From NCBI RefSeq assembly GCF_016741935.1, contig NZ_JAERRG010000033.1, forward strand, positions 1 to 64,000: a stretch of 64,000 bases of DNA, given 5' to 3'. This document shows, in pieces, positions 8,217 to 16,061 of this stretch. Numbering within the stretch: position 1 is the first letter of the stretch; every line of letters begins with the position of its first letter. The position numbers were made by a program, and so were the translations under genes. A model generated the notes under the pieces. That model did not search any database, was not told the DNA's origin, and saw nothing but the letters and a program-made list of their open reading frames with translations. This DNA is from Streptomyces endocoffeicus (GTDB lineage Bacteria > Actinomycetota > Actinomycetes > Streptomycetales > Streptomycetaceae).

Positions 8217-8359
8217 GTCGTCTCTCCGGGGGCGAGGAAACGGTCACCGGTCCAGGGCATTACAACCGGCATCCGTCAGCGTGTAGCACCCGCACGAGGG
8301 CCGCGCCCGGATTCGCGCAAATGCGCATCCTGCTGTGTTCGACAGGTTAGTGGGCCAGG

Positions 8360-9016
8360 CTAATAGGCCGCCGCTTCCCCCGCGCCACGGGTCATGACCC
8401 GGTCCAGTTCGGTCCCGGTGAGCCCGTCGGGCAGCGGGGCGGTGCCGGGGCGGGCGCGCAGGCCGTCCAGGACGAGCACGGCGATACGGCGGGCGGCGCG
8501 CCCCCAGGCGTCGAGCGGGAGTTGGGCGTGGGCGAGCATCGCGCCGGTGACGACGAGGTCGGCGGCGGTGGCGTCGGGGCGGATCGAGCCGTCGCCGACA
8601 CCCCGCTTCAGGACCGCGGCCAGCGACCGGGAGATCCGCGAACCGATGGGGTCGGCCTCGTCCGCCAGGAGCGGGCCGGGCGCGCCGAGCAGCGGCAGGG
8701 CCAGATGGTGCCGTTCGGCGAGCAGCCCGCGCAGGAAACCGGCCAGCGCTTCCAGCGGCGGTGCCGCGCTGTCCTCGGCCTCCTGGGCGAGGGCGGCCAC
8801 GAGTTCGTAGGAGCGGTGCACGACGGCCGCGTACAGCTCCTCGCGGTCGGCGAAGTTCCGGTACAGCGTGGCGATGCCGACCCCGGCCTCGCGCGCCACC
8901 ACGTCCAGCGGCACGGCGGGCCCGTCGCGGAGCAGGACCCGCTCGGCCGCGTCGAGGAGGGCGGCGCGGTTGGCGACGGCGTCCGAGCGGCGGCGCGCGG
9001 GCTGGGCGGGACTCAT
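8360..9016 (-). CDS. TetR-family transcriptional regulator
   Basis: This 218-residue repressor has a typical N-terminal TetR helix-turn-helix (LLDAAERVLLRDG, then VAREAGVGIATLYRNFADREELYAAV). The C-terminal ligand domain resembles the SbtR-like type. Before the tnpB element inserted, this gene lay about 110 bp downstream of the PheC-like gene in the same direction. The target is unknown. Confidence 0.9.
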   Translation of the reverse strand: MSPAQPARRRSDAVANRAALLDAAERVLLRDGPAVPLDVVAREAGVGIATLYRNFADREELYAAVVHRSYELVAALAQEAEDSAAPPLEALAGFLRGLLAERHHLALPLLGAPGPLLADEADPIGSRISRSLAAVLKRGVGDGSIRPDATAADLVVTGAMLAHAQLPLDAWGRAARRIAVLVLDGLRARPGTAPLPDGLTGTELDRVMTRGAGEAAAY

Positions 9017-9135
9017 GAGGCCATCTTCCCGCTCCGGGCCCGGCAGAAGGGTGACGGACGCGAGAGTCGTACGGCGATGCCCAGATTTTCAGCCGCTCTG
9101 TCGCTCTCGTGTCCGGCGCCGCGTCACCGCTTCAT

Positions 9136-10524
9136 CTGATCTCCTCCGAGGAAACCCCGCCCTTCAGAGTGGGGAGGAATCGGGCTCCTGCGGAGCAGGG
9201 CAAGGAAAGCCGGTTCACCGCCAGGGCGGACCGGCGCCCATCCCCAACTACCCTCAGCAGTTCACAAGCTGATGCACTAGCATGTGAGACATGGGGACCA
9301 CGCACGTGAAGCGGGCGTTCAAGTACCGCTTCTATCCGACCGATGCGCAGGCGGCCGAGCTGTCGCGCACGTTCGGGTGCGTGCGGAAGGTCTACAACTT
9401 GGCCCTGGCAGCCCGCACCCAGGCGTGGGTGCTGCGGCAGGAGCGGGTGAACTACAACGCCACCTCGGCCATGCTCACCGCGTGGAAGAGGACCGAGGAA
9501 CTCGCTTACCTGAACGACGTTTCCTCGGTCCCGCTGCAGCAGGCTCTGCGCCACCTTCAGACAGCGTTCACCCACTTCTTCGCCAAGCGGGCCCGGTACC
9601 CGCGGTTGAAGTCGCGGAAGAAGTCCCGCAAGTCGGCGGAGTACACCACCAGCGCGTTCCGGTTCCGTGATGGGAAGCTGACTCTGGCGAAGATGACGGA
9701 GCCGCTGGAGATCGTGTGGTCTCGTCCCCTGCCGGAGGGGGCCACACTGTCCACGGTGACCGTTTCGCAGGACGCGGCCGGACGCTGGTTCGTGTCTCTG
9801 CTGTGCGAGGACCCCGGTGTGGAGCCACTCCCCACCACGGACGCGGCGGTCGGCGTGGACGCCGGGCTGGACCACCTGCTGACCCTATCGACCGGGGAAA
9901 AGATCACCAACCCCCGGCACGAGCGGCACGACCGCGACCGTCTGGCCAAGGCCCAGCGGAAACTGGCCCGCAAGGCCAAGGGCGGCGGAGCCAACCGGGC
10001 CAAGGCCCGCCAGAGGGTCGCTCGCGTTCACGCCCGCATCGCCGACCGGCGGCGCGACACATTGCACAAGATCACTACTCGGCTCGTTCGTGAAAACCAA
10101 ACGATCGTGATCGAGGATCTCACCGTTCGGAATCTGTTGAAGAACGGCAGGCTGGCCCGCGCCATCTCGGACGCGGCCTGGGCGGAATTCCGCACGATGC
10201 TGGAGTACAAGGCCTGGTGGTACGGCCGCGAGGTGATCGCGGTCGACCGCTGGTTCCCCTCCTCCAAGCTGTGCTCGCACTGCGGAACCCTGCAGGACAA
10301 GTTGCCGCTCAGCGTCCGCACCTGGACCTGTGGCTGCGGGGTCACCCATGACCGTGACGTGAACGCGGCGCGGAACATTTTGGCCGCCGGGCTGGCGGTG
10401 TCGGCCTGTGGAGCCGGTGTAAGACCTCAACGGAGTTCTCCGGGCGGGCGGTCGGCGATGAAGCAGGAACCTCTACGGCGCGAGCCGTAGGAATCCCCCT
10501 CCTTCAGGAGGGGGAGGAAGTCAA
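9136..10524 (+). mobile_element. IS200/IS605-family element with tnpB only (IS1341-like)
   Basis: The element carries tnpB and no tnpA, so it would need a TnpA supplied in trans to transpose. The left end has an imperfect hairpin (CCCCGCCCTTCAGAGTGGGG, 9155-9174) and the right end a perfect one (CCCCCTCC-TTCA-GGAGGGGG, 10495-10514) followed by GGAAGTCAA. Removing 9136-10524 restores the original stop of the gene at 10504 in frame (EWMKR, stop), which fixes both ends. The left flank is TTCAT (9131-9135) and the right end is TCAA, like the cleavage sites of this family. No target duplication is seen, as expected. Confidence 0.88.
9291..10490 (+). CDS. tnpB: TnpB RNA-guided nuclease (IS605 OrfB family)
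   Basis: This 399-residue protein has the N-terminal OrfB domain (FKYRFYPTDAQAAEL) and a complete RuvC-like nuclease: Asp near residue 191 (GVDAGLDHL), Glu near 275 (IVIEDLTV) and Asp near 355 (DRDVNAARN), with the zinc-finger cysteines CSHCG and CGC between the last two. The length is normal and no frameshift is visible, so it may be active. TnpB is guided by an RNA from the element's right end and cuts DNA next to the transposon's 5' target motif. The last 25 codons overlap the predicted guide-RNA scaffold. Confidence 0.93.
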   Translation: MGTTHVKRAFKYRFYPTDAQAAELSRTFGCVRKVYNLALAARTQAWVLRQERVNYNATSAMLTAWKRTEELAYLNDVSSVPLQQALRHLQTAFTHFFAKRARYPRLKSRKKSRKSAEYTTSAFRFRDGKLTLAKMTEPLEIVWSRPLPEGATLSTVTVSQDAAGRWFVSLLCEDPGVEPLPTTDAAVGVDAGLDHLLTLSTGEKITNPRHERHDRDRLAKAQRKLARKAKGGGANRAKARQRVARVHARIADRRRDTLHKITTRLVRENQTIVIEDLTVRNLLKNGRLARAISDAAWAEFRTMLEYKAWWYGREVIAVDRWFPSSKLCSHCGTLQDKLPLSVRTWTCGCGVTHDRDVNAARNILAAGLAVSACGAGVRPQRSSPGGRSAMKQEPLRREP

Positions 10525-10541
10525 CCACTCGTCCTCGTACT
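10400..10541 (+). ncRNA. Predicted TnpB guide RNA (reRNA/omegaRNA)
   Basis: By analogy with ISDra2, the right end of a tnpB element yields an RNA whose scaffold ends at the element boundary and whose guide is the flanking DNA. Two perfect hairpins lie here: CTACGGC-GCGA-GCCGTAG (10473-10490) and CCCCCTCC-TTCA-GGAGGGGG (10495-10514). The scaffold should end at 10524. The guide would begin CCACTCGTCCTCGTAC (10525 on), from the interrupted gene. The 5' boundary is a guess. Confidence 0.6.
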
Positions 10542-11373
10542 TCTTGTACGTACCGTCGTGGGTGGCCAGATGGACCCACTGGTCGACGTACTCCTTGAAC
10601 TGGGCGTCGCCGCGCGGCAGTACGTACGCCTTCTCGGAGAAGGAGAACGGCTCGTCCGGGTGGACCGCGCACAGCTCCGGGTGGATCGCGGACTGATAGC
10701 GGGTCTCGCTGGCGTCCGTCATCATCACATCGGCGCGGCCCGCGATGATCTCGTCGAAGATCGTGGTGTTGTCCGGATGGACGGTGAGGGTGGCCTGTTT
10801 GATATGGGCTCGGGCGAACTGCTCGTTGGTGCCGCCCGGGTTGACCACGACCCGTACGCCGGAGCGGTCGATCTCCTCCAGCGTCCGGTACTTGTCCTTG
10901 TCCGCACAGCGCACGATCGGCGTCTTGCCGTCGGTGAGGTACGGCTCGCTGAAGGACGCCTTACGGGCGCGGGCCAGGGTCACCGACACCCCGCCCATGC
11001 CCACGTCGCAGCGGTCGGCGACGAGGTCGTCCACCAGGGTGGCCCAGGTGGTGGGCACGTACTTCGGTTTGGCGTCCAGGCTCTTGGCGAGGTCCCCGGC
11101 CATCTTGATGTCGATGCCGGTGTAGGCATCGGACTTGGGGTCGCGATGGCTGAAGGGCCGGTAGTCGCCGGTGGTGCACACCCGCAGTACCCCGCGCTCA
11201 GGCACCCGGTCCAGCAGGGTGCCGCGCTGCTGCCGGGCGCGCTCGGCGGCGTTCGCCCGCGCCAACTCGGTCTTCTGCTCGGGCTTTGAGGCCGTACCGA
11301 CGGCCAGCGCCGAACCGGCGGCGGTGGCGGCGAGCACGGCGGCGAGGGCGGACAGCGTGACGGTACGTCTCAC
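10504..11373 (-). CDS. Secreted PheC-like cyclohexadienyl dehydratase / solute-binding-fold protein
   Basis: This 289-residue protein has a Sec signal peptide (MRRTVTLSALAAVLAATAAG) and a type II solute-binding fold. It resembles Pseudomonas PheC, which converts prephenate or arogenate to phenylpyruvate or phenylalanine: VLRVCTTGDYRPFS, DGKTPIVRCADKDKY, VVVNPGGTNEQFARAH, VHPDNTTIFDEI and ELCAVHPDEPF. The Glu of NPGGTNE (E184) matches the PheC catalytic acid. Its last residues (LTSSPS) come from the right end of the tnpB element; the original end was very probably EWMKR. It could instead be a plain amino-acid-binding protein, but no transporter genes are adjacent. Confidence 0.82.
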   Translation of the reverse strand: MRRTVTLSALAAVLAATAAGSALAVGTASKPEQKTELARANAAERARQQRGTLLDRVPERGVLRVCTTGDYRPFSHRDPKSDAYTGIDIKMAGDLAKSLDAKPKYVPTTWATLVDDLVADRCDVGMGGVSVTLARARKASFSEPYLTDGKTPIVRCADKDKYRTLEEIDRSGVRVVVNPGGTNEQFARAHIKQATLTVHPDNTTIFDEIIAGRADVMMTDASETRYQSAIHPELCAVHPDEPFSFSEKAYVLPRGDAQFKEYVDQWVHLATHDGTYKKYEDEWLTSSPS

Positions 11374-11566
11374 GGGGACCTCCTGGGCGCGGGCGGGCGG
11401 CCGCTAGGTGTGTTTGGCGGATCTTGACGCCTGCGGCGGGGAGGGGAAAGAACCGCCGGACACCCGGTAGGAGCCGCGTGATCACAGCGCTCAGGGTGGC
11501 AGAAGTCCCGGCCCACGGGAAGCCGTTGACCGCCGGGTGGACGGGTCGCGTGCTGCTCTCAGGACG
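11374..11566. other. Intergenic gap between kdgA-like and PheC-like genes
   Basis: The 193-bp region should contain the promoter of the PheC-like gene on the minus strand. No repeat, hairpin with U-tract or small gene stands out. Confidence 0.4.
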
Positions 11567-12220
11567 TCAGTACGGCTCGTGCGGCGAGTCCAGCGGGGGC
11601 GCCACATCCGCGAGGCGGGCCAGCAGTTCGGCGGCGCGCTTGCCCACGGTGTCCCGGTCGCCCTCGGACAGCGCCGAGCCCATTCCGCACGCGACGGCCC
11701 CGGCCGCGATCCAGTCCGGGGCCTCGGCCAGGGTCACCCCGCCGGTGGGGACCACGGCGGCCTGCGGCAGCGCGGCCCGTACATCGCTGACCCATCTGGG
11801 CCCGTAGGCGGAGGCGGGGAAGAGCTTCAGGGCGTCCGCGCCCAGCTCCATCGCGCGCACCGCCTCGGTGGGCGTGGCCACGCCGGGGAAGACCGGCAGA
11901 CCGTAGCGGTGGCCGGTGCGGATGACCTCGGGGTCCAGGCTCGGCGAGACGAGGAAGCGGGCGCCCGCGTCCACCGCCATCCGGGCCGAGGCGCCATCGA
12001 GCACCGTGCCCGCGCCGATCACCGCGTCATCGCCGACCTCCCGGATCAGGGTGGTGACCGCCTCCAGGGCGAAGGGCGTGGTCAGCGAGATCTCCAGGCT
12101 GGTGATACCGGCGGAGAGCAGGCTGTCCGCCGTGGCGTGGGCGTGGTCGTAGCTGTCGCTACGGACGATGGCGAGGACGCGCTGCGCGAGCGCGGCCCGG
12201 GTGATCTCCCAGCGGTACAC
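11567..12220 (-). CDS. eda: KDPG/KHG aldolase family protein
   Basis: This 217-residue class I aldolase should split 2-keto-3-deoxy-6-phosphogluconate into pyruvate and glyceraldehyde-3-phosphate. Visible motifs are the Glu in LEISLTTPFALEAV, GAGTVLDGASARMAVDAGARFLVSP and the Schiff-base lysine in ALKLFPASAYGP. The GTG at 12220 (VYRWEITRAALAQR) has GAGAGGAAGG upstream and gives the usual family length. It lies 226 bp downstream of the KDG kinase gene in the same direction, completing the lower Entner-Doudoroff route for uronic or aldonic acids. Confidence 0.9.
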   Translation of the reverse strand: MYRWEITRAALAQRVLAIVRSDSYDHAHATADSLLSAGITSLEISLTTPFALEAVTTLIREVGDDAVIGAGTVLDGASARMAVDAGARFLVSPSLDPEVIRTGHRYGLPVFPGVATPTEAVRAMELGADALKLFPASAYGPRWVSDVRAALPQAAVVPTGGVTLAEAPDWIAAGAVACGMGSALSEGDRDTVGKRAAELLARLADVAPPLDSPHEPY

Positions 12221-12446
12221 GGCGGTCGCCGCCTTCCTCTCCCAGGTGCTGCTGGCGATGCCGCCCCGGATTGCCTCCGGGATATGCGGCGGTTTCGGTG
12301 TGCGGTGGACGATACGCGGTGCTGTGCTGCGCTTGGTGGATCGGTATCTGATTGTCCGTCTTACCGGTGCTGCTCTGTGTTGTTGTGATGTGCGCGGCCC
12401 CGCGCTCTCCGGGCGGGCCGTGGGTGCCGTGGATGCCGTGGTCGGC
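12221..12446. other. Gap between KDG kinase and KDPG aldolase genes
   Basis: These 226 bp contain no gene I can support. Base composition is a little less G/C-rich than the flanks. A separate promoter for the aldolase is possible. Confidence 0.35.
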
Positions 12447-13415
12447 TCAGCGATATACCGCGTCCCCGCCCTTGGACAGCTCGGCGAGCGCCCGGTCCCG
12501 CGCGGCGGCGGTGGGCAGCCCGTCCGTATCGGTGGCGGCCTGGACGACCAGGGCGGCCACACACGCCGCCTCGGCGAGCGCCTGGTCCTCGTGCAGCCCG
12601 CGCAGCCGCGCCGACAGATAGCCGGCCGCGAAGCCGTCACCGGCGCCGATCGGGTCGACCACCGGCACCGCGTGGGGCGACTGGTCCCAGCCGCCGTCCG
12701 CGGTGAGGACGGTCGAGGAGTGGTCGGCGCGCTTGATCACGACCTCGTCGGCCCCGCCGCGCAGCAGCTCCCGCGCGGCCTCGTCGGCGGGTTGGGCGGT
12801 GAGCAGCTCCAACTCCTCCTCCCCCGCGAGGACGATGTCGGCGTCGCGCAGCAACGGGCCCGCCGTCTGGGCCCACTGCGCCGCGCCGCCCAGCTTGTGC
12901 CGCACGTTCGGATCGAAGGACACCTTGGCCCCGGCCTCACGGGCCAGCTCCACCAGGCGGCGGCTCGCGGCCGCCGCGGTCGGCGAGAGCATGGGCGTGA
13001 TCCCGGACAGATGCAGCAGTTGGGTGCCTTCGAGTGCCTCGGGGCGTATCTGCTCGGGCGTCAGGCGGGAGGCGGCCGAGCCCATGCGGTAGTACTGCAC
13101 ATCGATGGCGCGGTACGCGTGACTGTCCCTCATCAGGAGCCCGGTGGGGGCGTGGTCGTCCACGATCGCATGGGCGACGTCCACGCAGTCGGCGCGCAGC
13201 TCGCGCAGCACCGCCTCCCCCGCCGGGTCGGCGCCGACCCGGCCGAGCCAGCGCACACCGTGGCCGAGCCGGGCGAGGCCCACGGCCACATTGGATTCGG
13301 CTCCCGCCACCGACCTGCGGAAATGCACGGCCCGGTCCAGCGGAACCCCGGGCTCGGCGAGCAGGAGGAGCATTGCCTCCCCGCACGTGACCACTTCCGG
13401 ACCCTTCGCCACCAT
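12447..13415 (-). CDS. kdgK: 2-keto-3-deoxygluconate kinase (PfkB family)
   Basis: This 322-residue ribokinase-family enzyme should phosphorylate 2-keto-3-deoxygluconate. It has the N-terminal GGAxxN-equivalent (AGAESNVAVGLARLG), a substrate segment with Arg/Tyr (YYRMGSAASRL) and the C-terminal PfkB signature VDPIGAGDGFAAGYL with the catalytic Asp. GGGGAGG sits immediately before the ATG at 13415 and four bases before the next codon, GTG, so the true start may be that GTG. The downstream aldolase supports the KDG assignment over other PfkB sugars. Confidence 0.88.
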   Translation of the reverse strand: MVAKGPEVVTCGEAMLLLLAEPGVPLDRAVHFRRSVAGAESNVAVGLARLGHGVRWLGRVGADPAGEAVLRELRADCVDVAHAIVDDHAPTGLLMRDSHAYRAIDVQYYRMGSAASRLTPEQIRPEALEGTQLLHLSGITPMLSPTAAAASRRLVELAREAGAKVSFDPNVRHKLGGAAQWAQTAGPLLRDADIVLAGEEELELLTAQPADEAARELLRGGADEVVIKRADHSSTVLTADGGWDQSPHAVPVVDPIGAGDGFAAGYLSARLRGLHEDQALAEAACVAALVVQAATDTDGLPTAAARDRALAELSKGGDAVYR

Positions 13416-13532
13416 GCCTCCCCGCACATCCGCTGCTACCGAGACGGTATCGGGAAGCAACGACAATGGCCCGCGCGGGGTTCCCGGGGCCCGGGACGGG
13501 GCGGGGGCAGGCGGGGCGGCCGGACACAGCAA

Positions 13533-13601
13533 CGCGGCCGCTGCCCCACAGCGAGCACAGCACCGCGGCCGCTGCCCCACGGTGGGGGCAGCGGCCGCGG
13601 T
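13533..13601. terminator. Large perfect hairpin with a duplicated left arm
   Basis: ACCGCGGCCGCTGCCCC (13562-13578) and its perfect complement (13585-13601) form a 17-bp stem with a six-base loop, one of the strongest hairpins in the window. A further copy of the left arm (CGCGGCCGCTGCCCCAC) lies at 13533-13549. It follows the stop of the minus-strand ribonuclease gene by about 33 bp, so it is probably that gene's factor-independent terminator, although no U-tract is present. Confidence 0.65.
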
Positions 13602-13633
13602 TGCGGGGGGTGGCGGTCTTCGGTGGGCCGCAA

Positions 13634-14095
13634 TCAGCAGCCGCGGTCCACCAGGTCGAACGAGGCGTAGTGGTCCGCGGTGTAGTAGTCCTCGTCCGTC
13701 TGCTTACCGGTGACGATGCGTCGGGCGCCACGGTCGTCGGAGCCCGGGGTGATCACGGTGTACTCGTGGTAGTAACCGGAGGACTGGGACGGAAGGACGC
13801 CTTCACGGTTCTGGAAGACGGTGCCGTCCTGCGGGAACGGGTAGGGGCCGCCCTTCTCGATCAGGTCCAGGGTGTCATGGGCCTGGGAGGGCAGATCCGA
13901 GTAGCAGATATCGCCAACGGCGGCGATGACCTGCGACGACGCAACGGTCTGCGATACCGCGACGGTCTGCGACGCCGTCGGGGTGACGGCGGTGGCCGCG
14001 GTGGCCGCGGTGGCCGCGCCGCCGATGAGCAGCGTCGAGACGAGGGCGCCGAGGGCACCGATGCGGGCGATCCGTGGGGGGATTGTCATAGACAT
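13634..14095 (-). CDS. Secreted guanyl-specific ribonuclease (RNase Sa/T1 family)
   Basis: This 153-residue precursor has a signal peptide and a Thr/Val/Ala-rich pro-region, then a mature domain of about 95 residues closely resembling RNase Sa of S. aureofaciens: DICYSDLPSQAHDTLDLI, DGTVFQNREGVLPSQ, SGYYHEYTVITPG and TADHYASFDLV. The catalytic Glu (E111), an Arg of the GARRI segment and His (H142) are present, and C64 and C153 match the single disulfide. It cleaves RNA 3' of guanosine outside the cell. No barstar-like inhibitor gene is nearby. An ATG two codons inside is an alternative start. Confidence 0.95.
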   Translation of the reverse strand: MSMTIPPRIARIGALGALVSTLLIGGAATAATAATAVTPTASQTVAVSQTVASSQVIAAVGDICYSDLPSQAHDTLDLIEKGGPYPFPQDGTVFQNREGVLPSQSSGYYHEYTVITPGSDDRGARRIVTGKQTDEDYYTADHYASFDLVDRGC

Positions 14096-14180
14096 AGCAT
14101 GACGCGCGTAGACGCTGTCGTGTCAATGCCAAGTGACGGCCGTTCTCCGGGAGTTCACAGGAACTGCGCGAAGCGCCAGA

Positions 14181-14204
14181 AGAGGTAACGAAAGCGTAAC
14201 CTCT
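14181..14204. promoter_or_regulatory. Inverted repeat AGAGGTAACG-AAAG-CGTAACCTCT
   Basis: A 10-bp inverted repeat with one mismatch and a four-base loop lies between the divergent ribonuclease and XRE/cupin genes. It is a candidate operator for either gene. Confidence 0.4.
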
Positions 14205-14216
14205 TGGGCTTTCTTG

Positions 14217-14245
14217 CCTCTGAGGCAAACTTTTTGCCTCAGAGG
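14217..14245. promoter_or_regulatory. Nested palindrome before the XRE/cupin gene
   Basis: CCTCTGAGGCAAA (14217-14229) and its exact complement (14233-14245) form a 13-bp inverted repeat with a three-base spacer. Each arm belongs to its own smaller palindrome (TTGCCTC-T-GAGGCAA on the left). It ends 23 bp before the ATG of the XRE/cupin gene, a typical place for an autoregulatory operator. Confidence 0.6.
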
Positions 14246-14268
14246 TCAAGGCTGGCTATACCGGAGAT

Positions 14269-14946
14269 ATGAACCCGCTCCCCCACGGGCCCGCCGACTG
14301 GCCCACGGGCGGACCGGCCGACGGTGACCCCGGCGGACCGTCCGCCGAGCTGCCCACCGTCGCTCCCCGCCTGCGTGACCTGCGGCGACGCAGCGGTCTG
14401 ACGCTCGAGGCCGCCGCCCATCGCGTCGGGCTCTCCCCCGCGCACCTGTCCCGGCTGGAGACGGGCCGCCGCCAGCCCTCGCTGCCGATGCTGCTGGCCC
14501 TGGCCCGTACCTACGGAACAACGGTATCCGACCTGCTGGGCGAGGTGCCCGCGGAACGGGACCCGGTCGTACGGGCCGACCGCATGGAGGCGCAGCAGGC
14601 GGGCGGCTGGACCTACTGGCAGGCCGGCGGCTCCGGCCGGGCCATGCAGGCGCTGCGGCTGCACGTACCCGAGCGCTCCGCCGCCCAGGAGGACCTGGTG
14701 CGGGTCCACCCCGGCGAGGAGTGGCTCTACGTCCTGGGGGGCCGGCTGCGGCTGACGCTCGGCGAGACCGTGCACGCCCTCTCCGCGGGCGACGCGGCCC
14801 ACTTCGACTCGCTCACCCCGCACCGCATCGCCGCCGCCTCGCCGGGCGGCGTGGATCTGCTCTTCGTCCACACGCTGCTGCAGAGCGGCGCGGCCGAGCT
14901 GTGCCTCGGCGACGCCGCTCGCCGAGGAAGGCCCGGTACGCCATGA
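14269..14946 (+). CDS. XRE-family regulator with cupin sensor domain
   Basis: This 225-residue protein joins an XRE helix-turn-helix (about residues 33-90: LRRRSGLTLEAAAHRVGLSP, then HLSRLETGRRQPSLPMLLAL) to a C-terminal cupin_2 barrel (about 125-205: VHPGEEWLYVLGGRLRLTLG, AGDAAHFDSLTPHRI). Such regulators sense a small molecule or metal in the cupin. The ATG at 14269 has GGAG close upstream. A nested palindrome lies directly before it, suggesting autoregulation. Its stop overlaps the start of the next small gene (ATGA). Confidence 0.93.
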   Translation: MNPLPHGPADWPTGGPADGDPGGPSAELPTVAPRLRDLRRRSGLTLEAAAHRVGLSPAHLSRLETGRRQPSLPMLLALARTYGTTVSDLLGEVPAERDPVVRADRMEAQQAGGWTYWQAGGSGRAMQALRLHVPERSAAQEDLVRVHPGEEWLYVLGGRLRLTLGETVHALSAGDAAHFDSLTPHRIAAASPGGVDLLFVHTLLQSGAAELCLGDAARRGRPGTP

Positions 14947-15173
14947 AGGACGCGAACGACATGAGTGCGACCGCTGCAACCGATGCGACCGATGCGACCG
15001 ATGCGACCGATGCGACCGATGCCCCGATGAACCCCGCGACGCCGGCCCGGACCGGCCCGAACGAGGAGGACCGGGCACCGATGAGCTTCACGGTCCGGGT
15101 CTTCATCTACCTCGTGGGCGTCCACTTCATCGCCGCTTTCCTCTTCTTCCTCTTCTACGTCGCGGGCGGGTAA
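14943..15173 (+). CDS. Small single-pass membrane protein coupled to the XRE/cupin regulator
   Basis: The 76-residue product starts at an ATG overlapping the regulator's stop codon. Its N-terminal half is low complexity (DAT repeats, then Pro/Ala/Glu-rich) and its C-terminal half is one transmembrane helix (VRVFIYLVGVHFIAAFLFFL). Small membrane proteins of this kind (I recall DUF6126) often follow XRE/cupin genes in streptomycetes; the family name is from memory. A regulator-membrane partner pair is plausible. Confidence 0.7.
   Translation: MKDANDMSATAATDATDATDATDATDAPMNPATPARTGPNEEDRAPMSFTVRVFIYLVGVHFIAAFLFFLFYVAGG
14982..15017. repeat. 9-bp coding tandem repeat (DAT)
   Basis: Four perfect copies of GATGCGACC encode Asp-Ala-Thr in the N-terminus of the small membrane protein. 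Their exact identity suggests recent slippage. Confidence 0.9.
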
Positions 15174-15204
15174 GAGGCGGTGTCCCGGGGGCGCGGGCCC
15201 CTCG

Positions 15205-16038
15205 TCACCCCGCGTGGGTGGAGAACATCCCGCCCGTCGGCCCCTGCTTGTCGCCGCCCTGCGCCTTCTTCAGGGCGTTCGCCAGGCCCTCGATGGTGAG
15301 CGACTGGAGGATCACCCGGCCATTGCCCTCCAGCGTGGCCAGCGACAGCCCCTCACCGCCGAAGACCGCGTTCATCAGCCCCTGGCGGTTGAGCCCGCCG
15401 ATGCGCTCCACGCCGTACTGGATGCCTTCCTCGAAGGCCACGATGCAGCCCGTGTCGACCTCGATCCGGCCGCCGAAATCGGCCGGGTTGAGATCGATGA
15501 AGTTGCCCGCGCCACAGATGATCACGGTGCCGTGCCCGGTGAACTTCTCCAGGATGAACCCCTCACCGCCGCTGCGCCCGGTCTTCCCGCCCTGGAAGGC
15601 GATCCCGAACTCCACGGTGGACTCGGCCGCCACGAAGGCGTCCTTCTCCGCGAACCAGGCCCGCGTCCCGTCCAGCTCCAGCGCCCGCATCTCACCGGGC
15701 AGCACCCCCGCGAAGCCGACGGTGCCCTCGCCACCGGTGGCGGAGAAGTACTGGAACGCCAGCGACTCCCCCGCCAGCGCCCGCTGCCCCACCTGCATGG
15801 CGGTGCCCATGGCCTGGCGCAGCATCCCGCCCATGCCACCGCCGCCCGCGGCGCTCCCGCCATTGCCCCCGGCGGCCTGAGCGCCGCCCCCGCCGGGCCC
15901 GGACAGCCGGGTCTCCATCGTCACGTTCGACGTCTTGAACAGGAACTTTCCGGCCTCGCAGTAGACGGTCTGCCCGGGGTGGAGGGTGCAGACCGCCATC
16001 TGCATGGCGTTGCCGACGATCTCTTGCCGCAGGGTCAC
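15205..16038 (-). CDS. AIM24 family protein
   Basis: This 277-residue protein belongs to the AIM24/TIGR00266 beta-rich family. Visible features are the N-terminal EIVGNAMQMAVCTLHPGQTV, a Gly-rich loop near residues 50-75, and a C-terminal repeat of beta segments (FILEKFTGHGTVIICGAGNF; IVAFEEGIQYGVERIGGL). Function in bacteria is not established. The gene appears to stand alone. Confidence 0.85.
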   Translation of the reverse strand: MTLRQEIVGNAMQMAVCTLHPGQTVYCEAGKFLFKTSNVTMETRLSGPGGGGAQAAGGNGGSAAGGGGMGGMLRQAMGTAMQVGQRALAGESLAFQYFSATGGEGTVGFAGVLPGEMRALELDGTRAWFAEKDAFVAAESTVEFGIAFQGGKTGRSGGEGFILEKFTGHGTVIICGAGNFIDLNPADFGGRIEVDTGCIVAFEEGIQYGVERIGGLNRQGLMNAVFGGEGLSLATLEGNGRVILQSLTIEGLANALKKAQGGDKQGPTGGMFSTHAG

Positions 16039-16061
16039 AGCCGCTCTCCTCGAGGGTCACA

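Noticed and set aside
9136..9290. A tnpA transposase upstream of tnpB
   Set aside because: The 155 bp before tnpB are too short for a Y1 transposase and show only the left-end hairpin.
12221..12640. N-terminal extension of the KDPG aldolase to an upstream start at 12640
   Set aside because: It would overlap the KDG kinase gene, lacks family homology, and the GTG at 12220 has its own ribosome-binding site.
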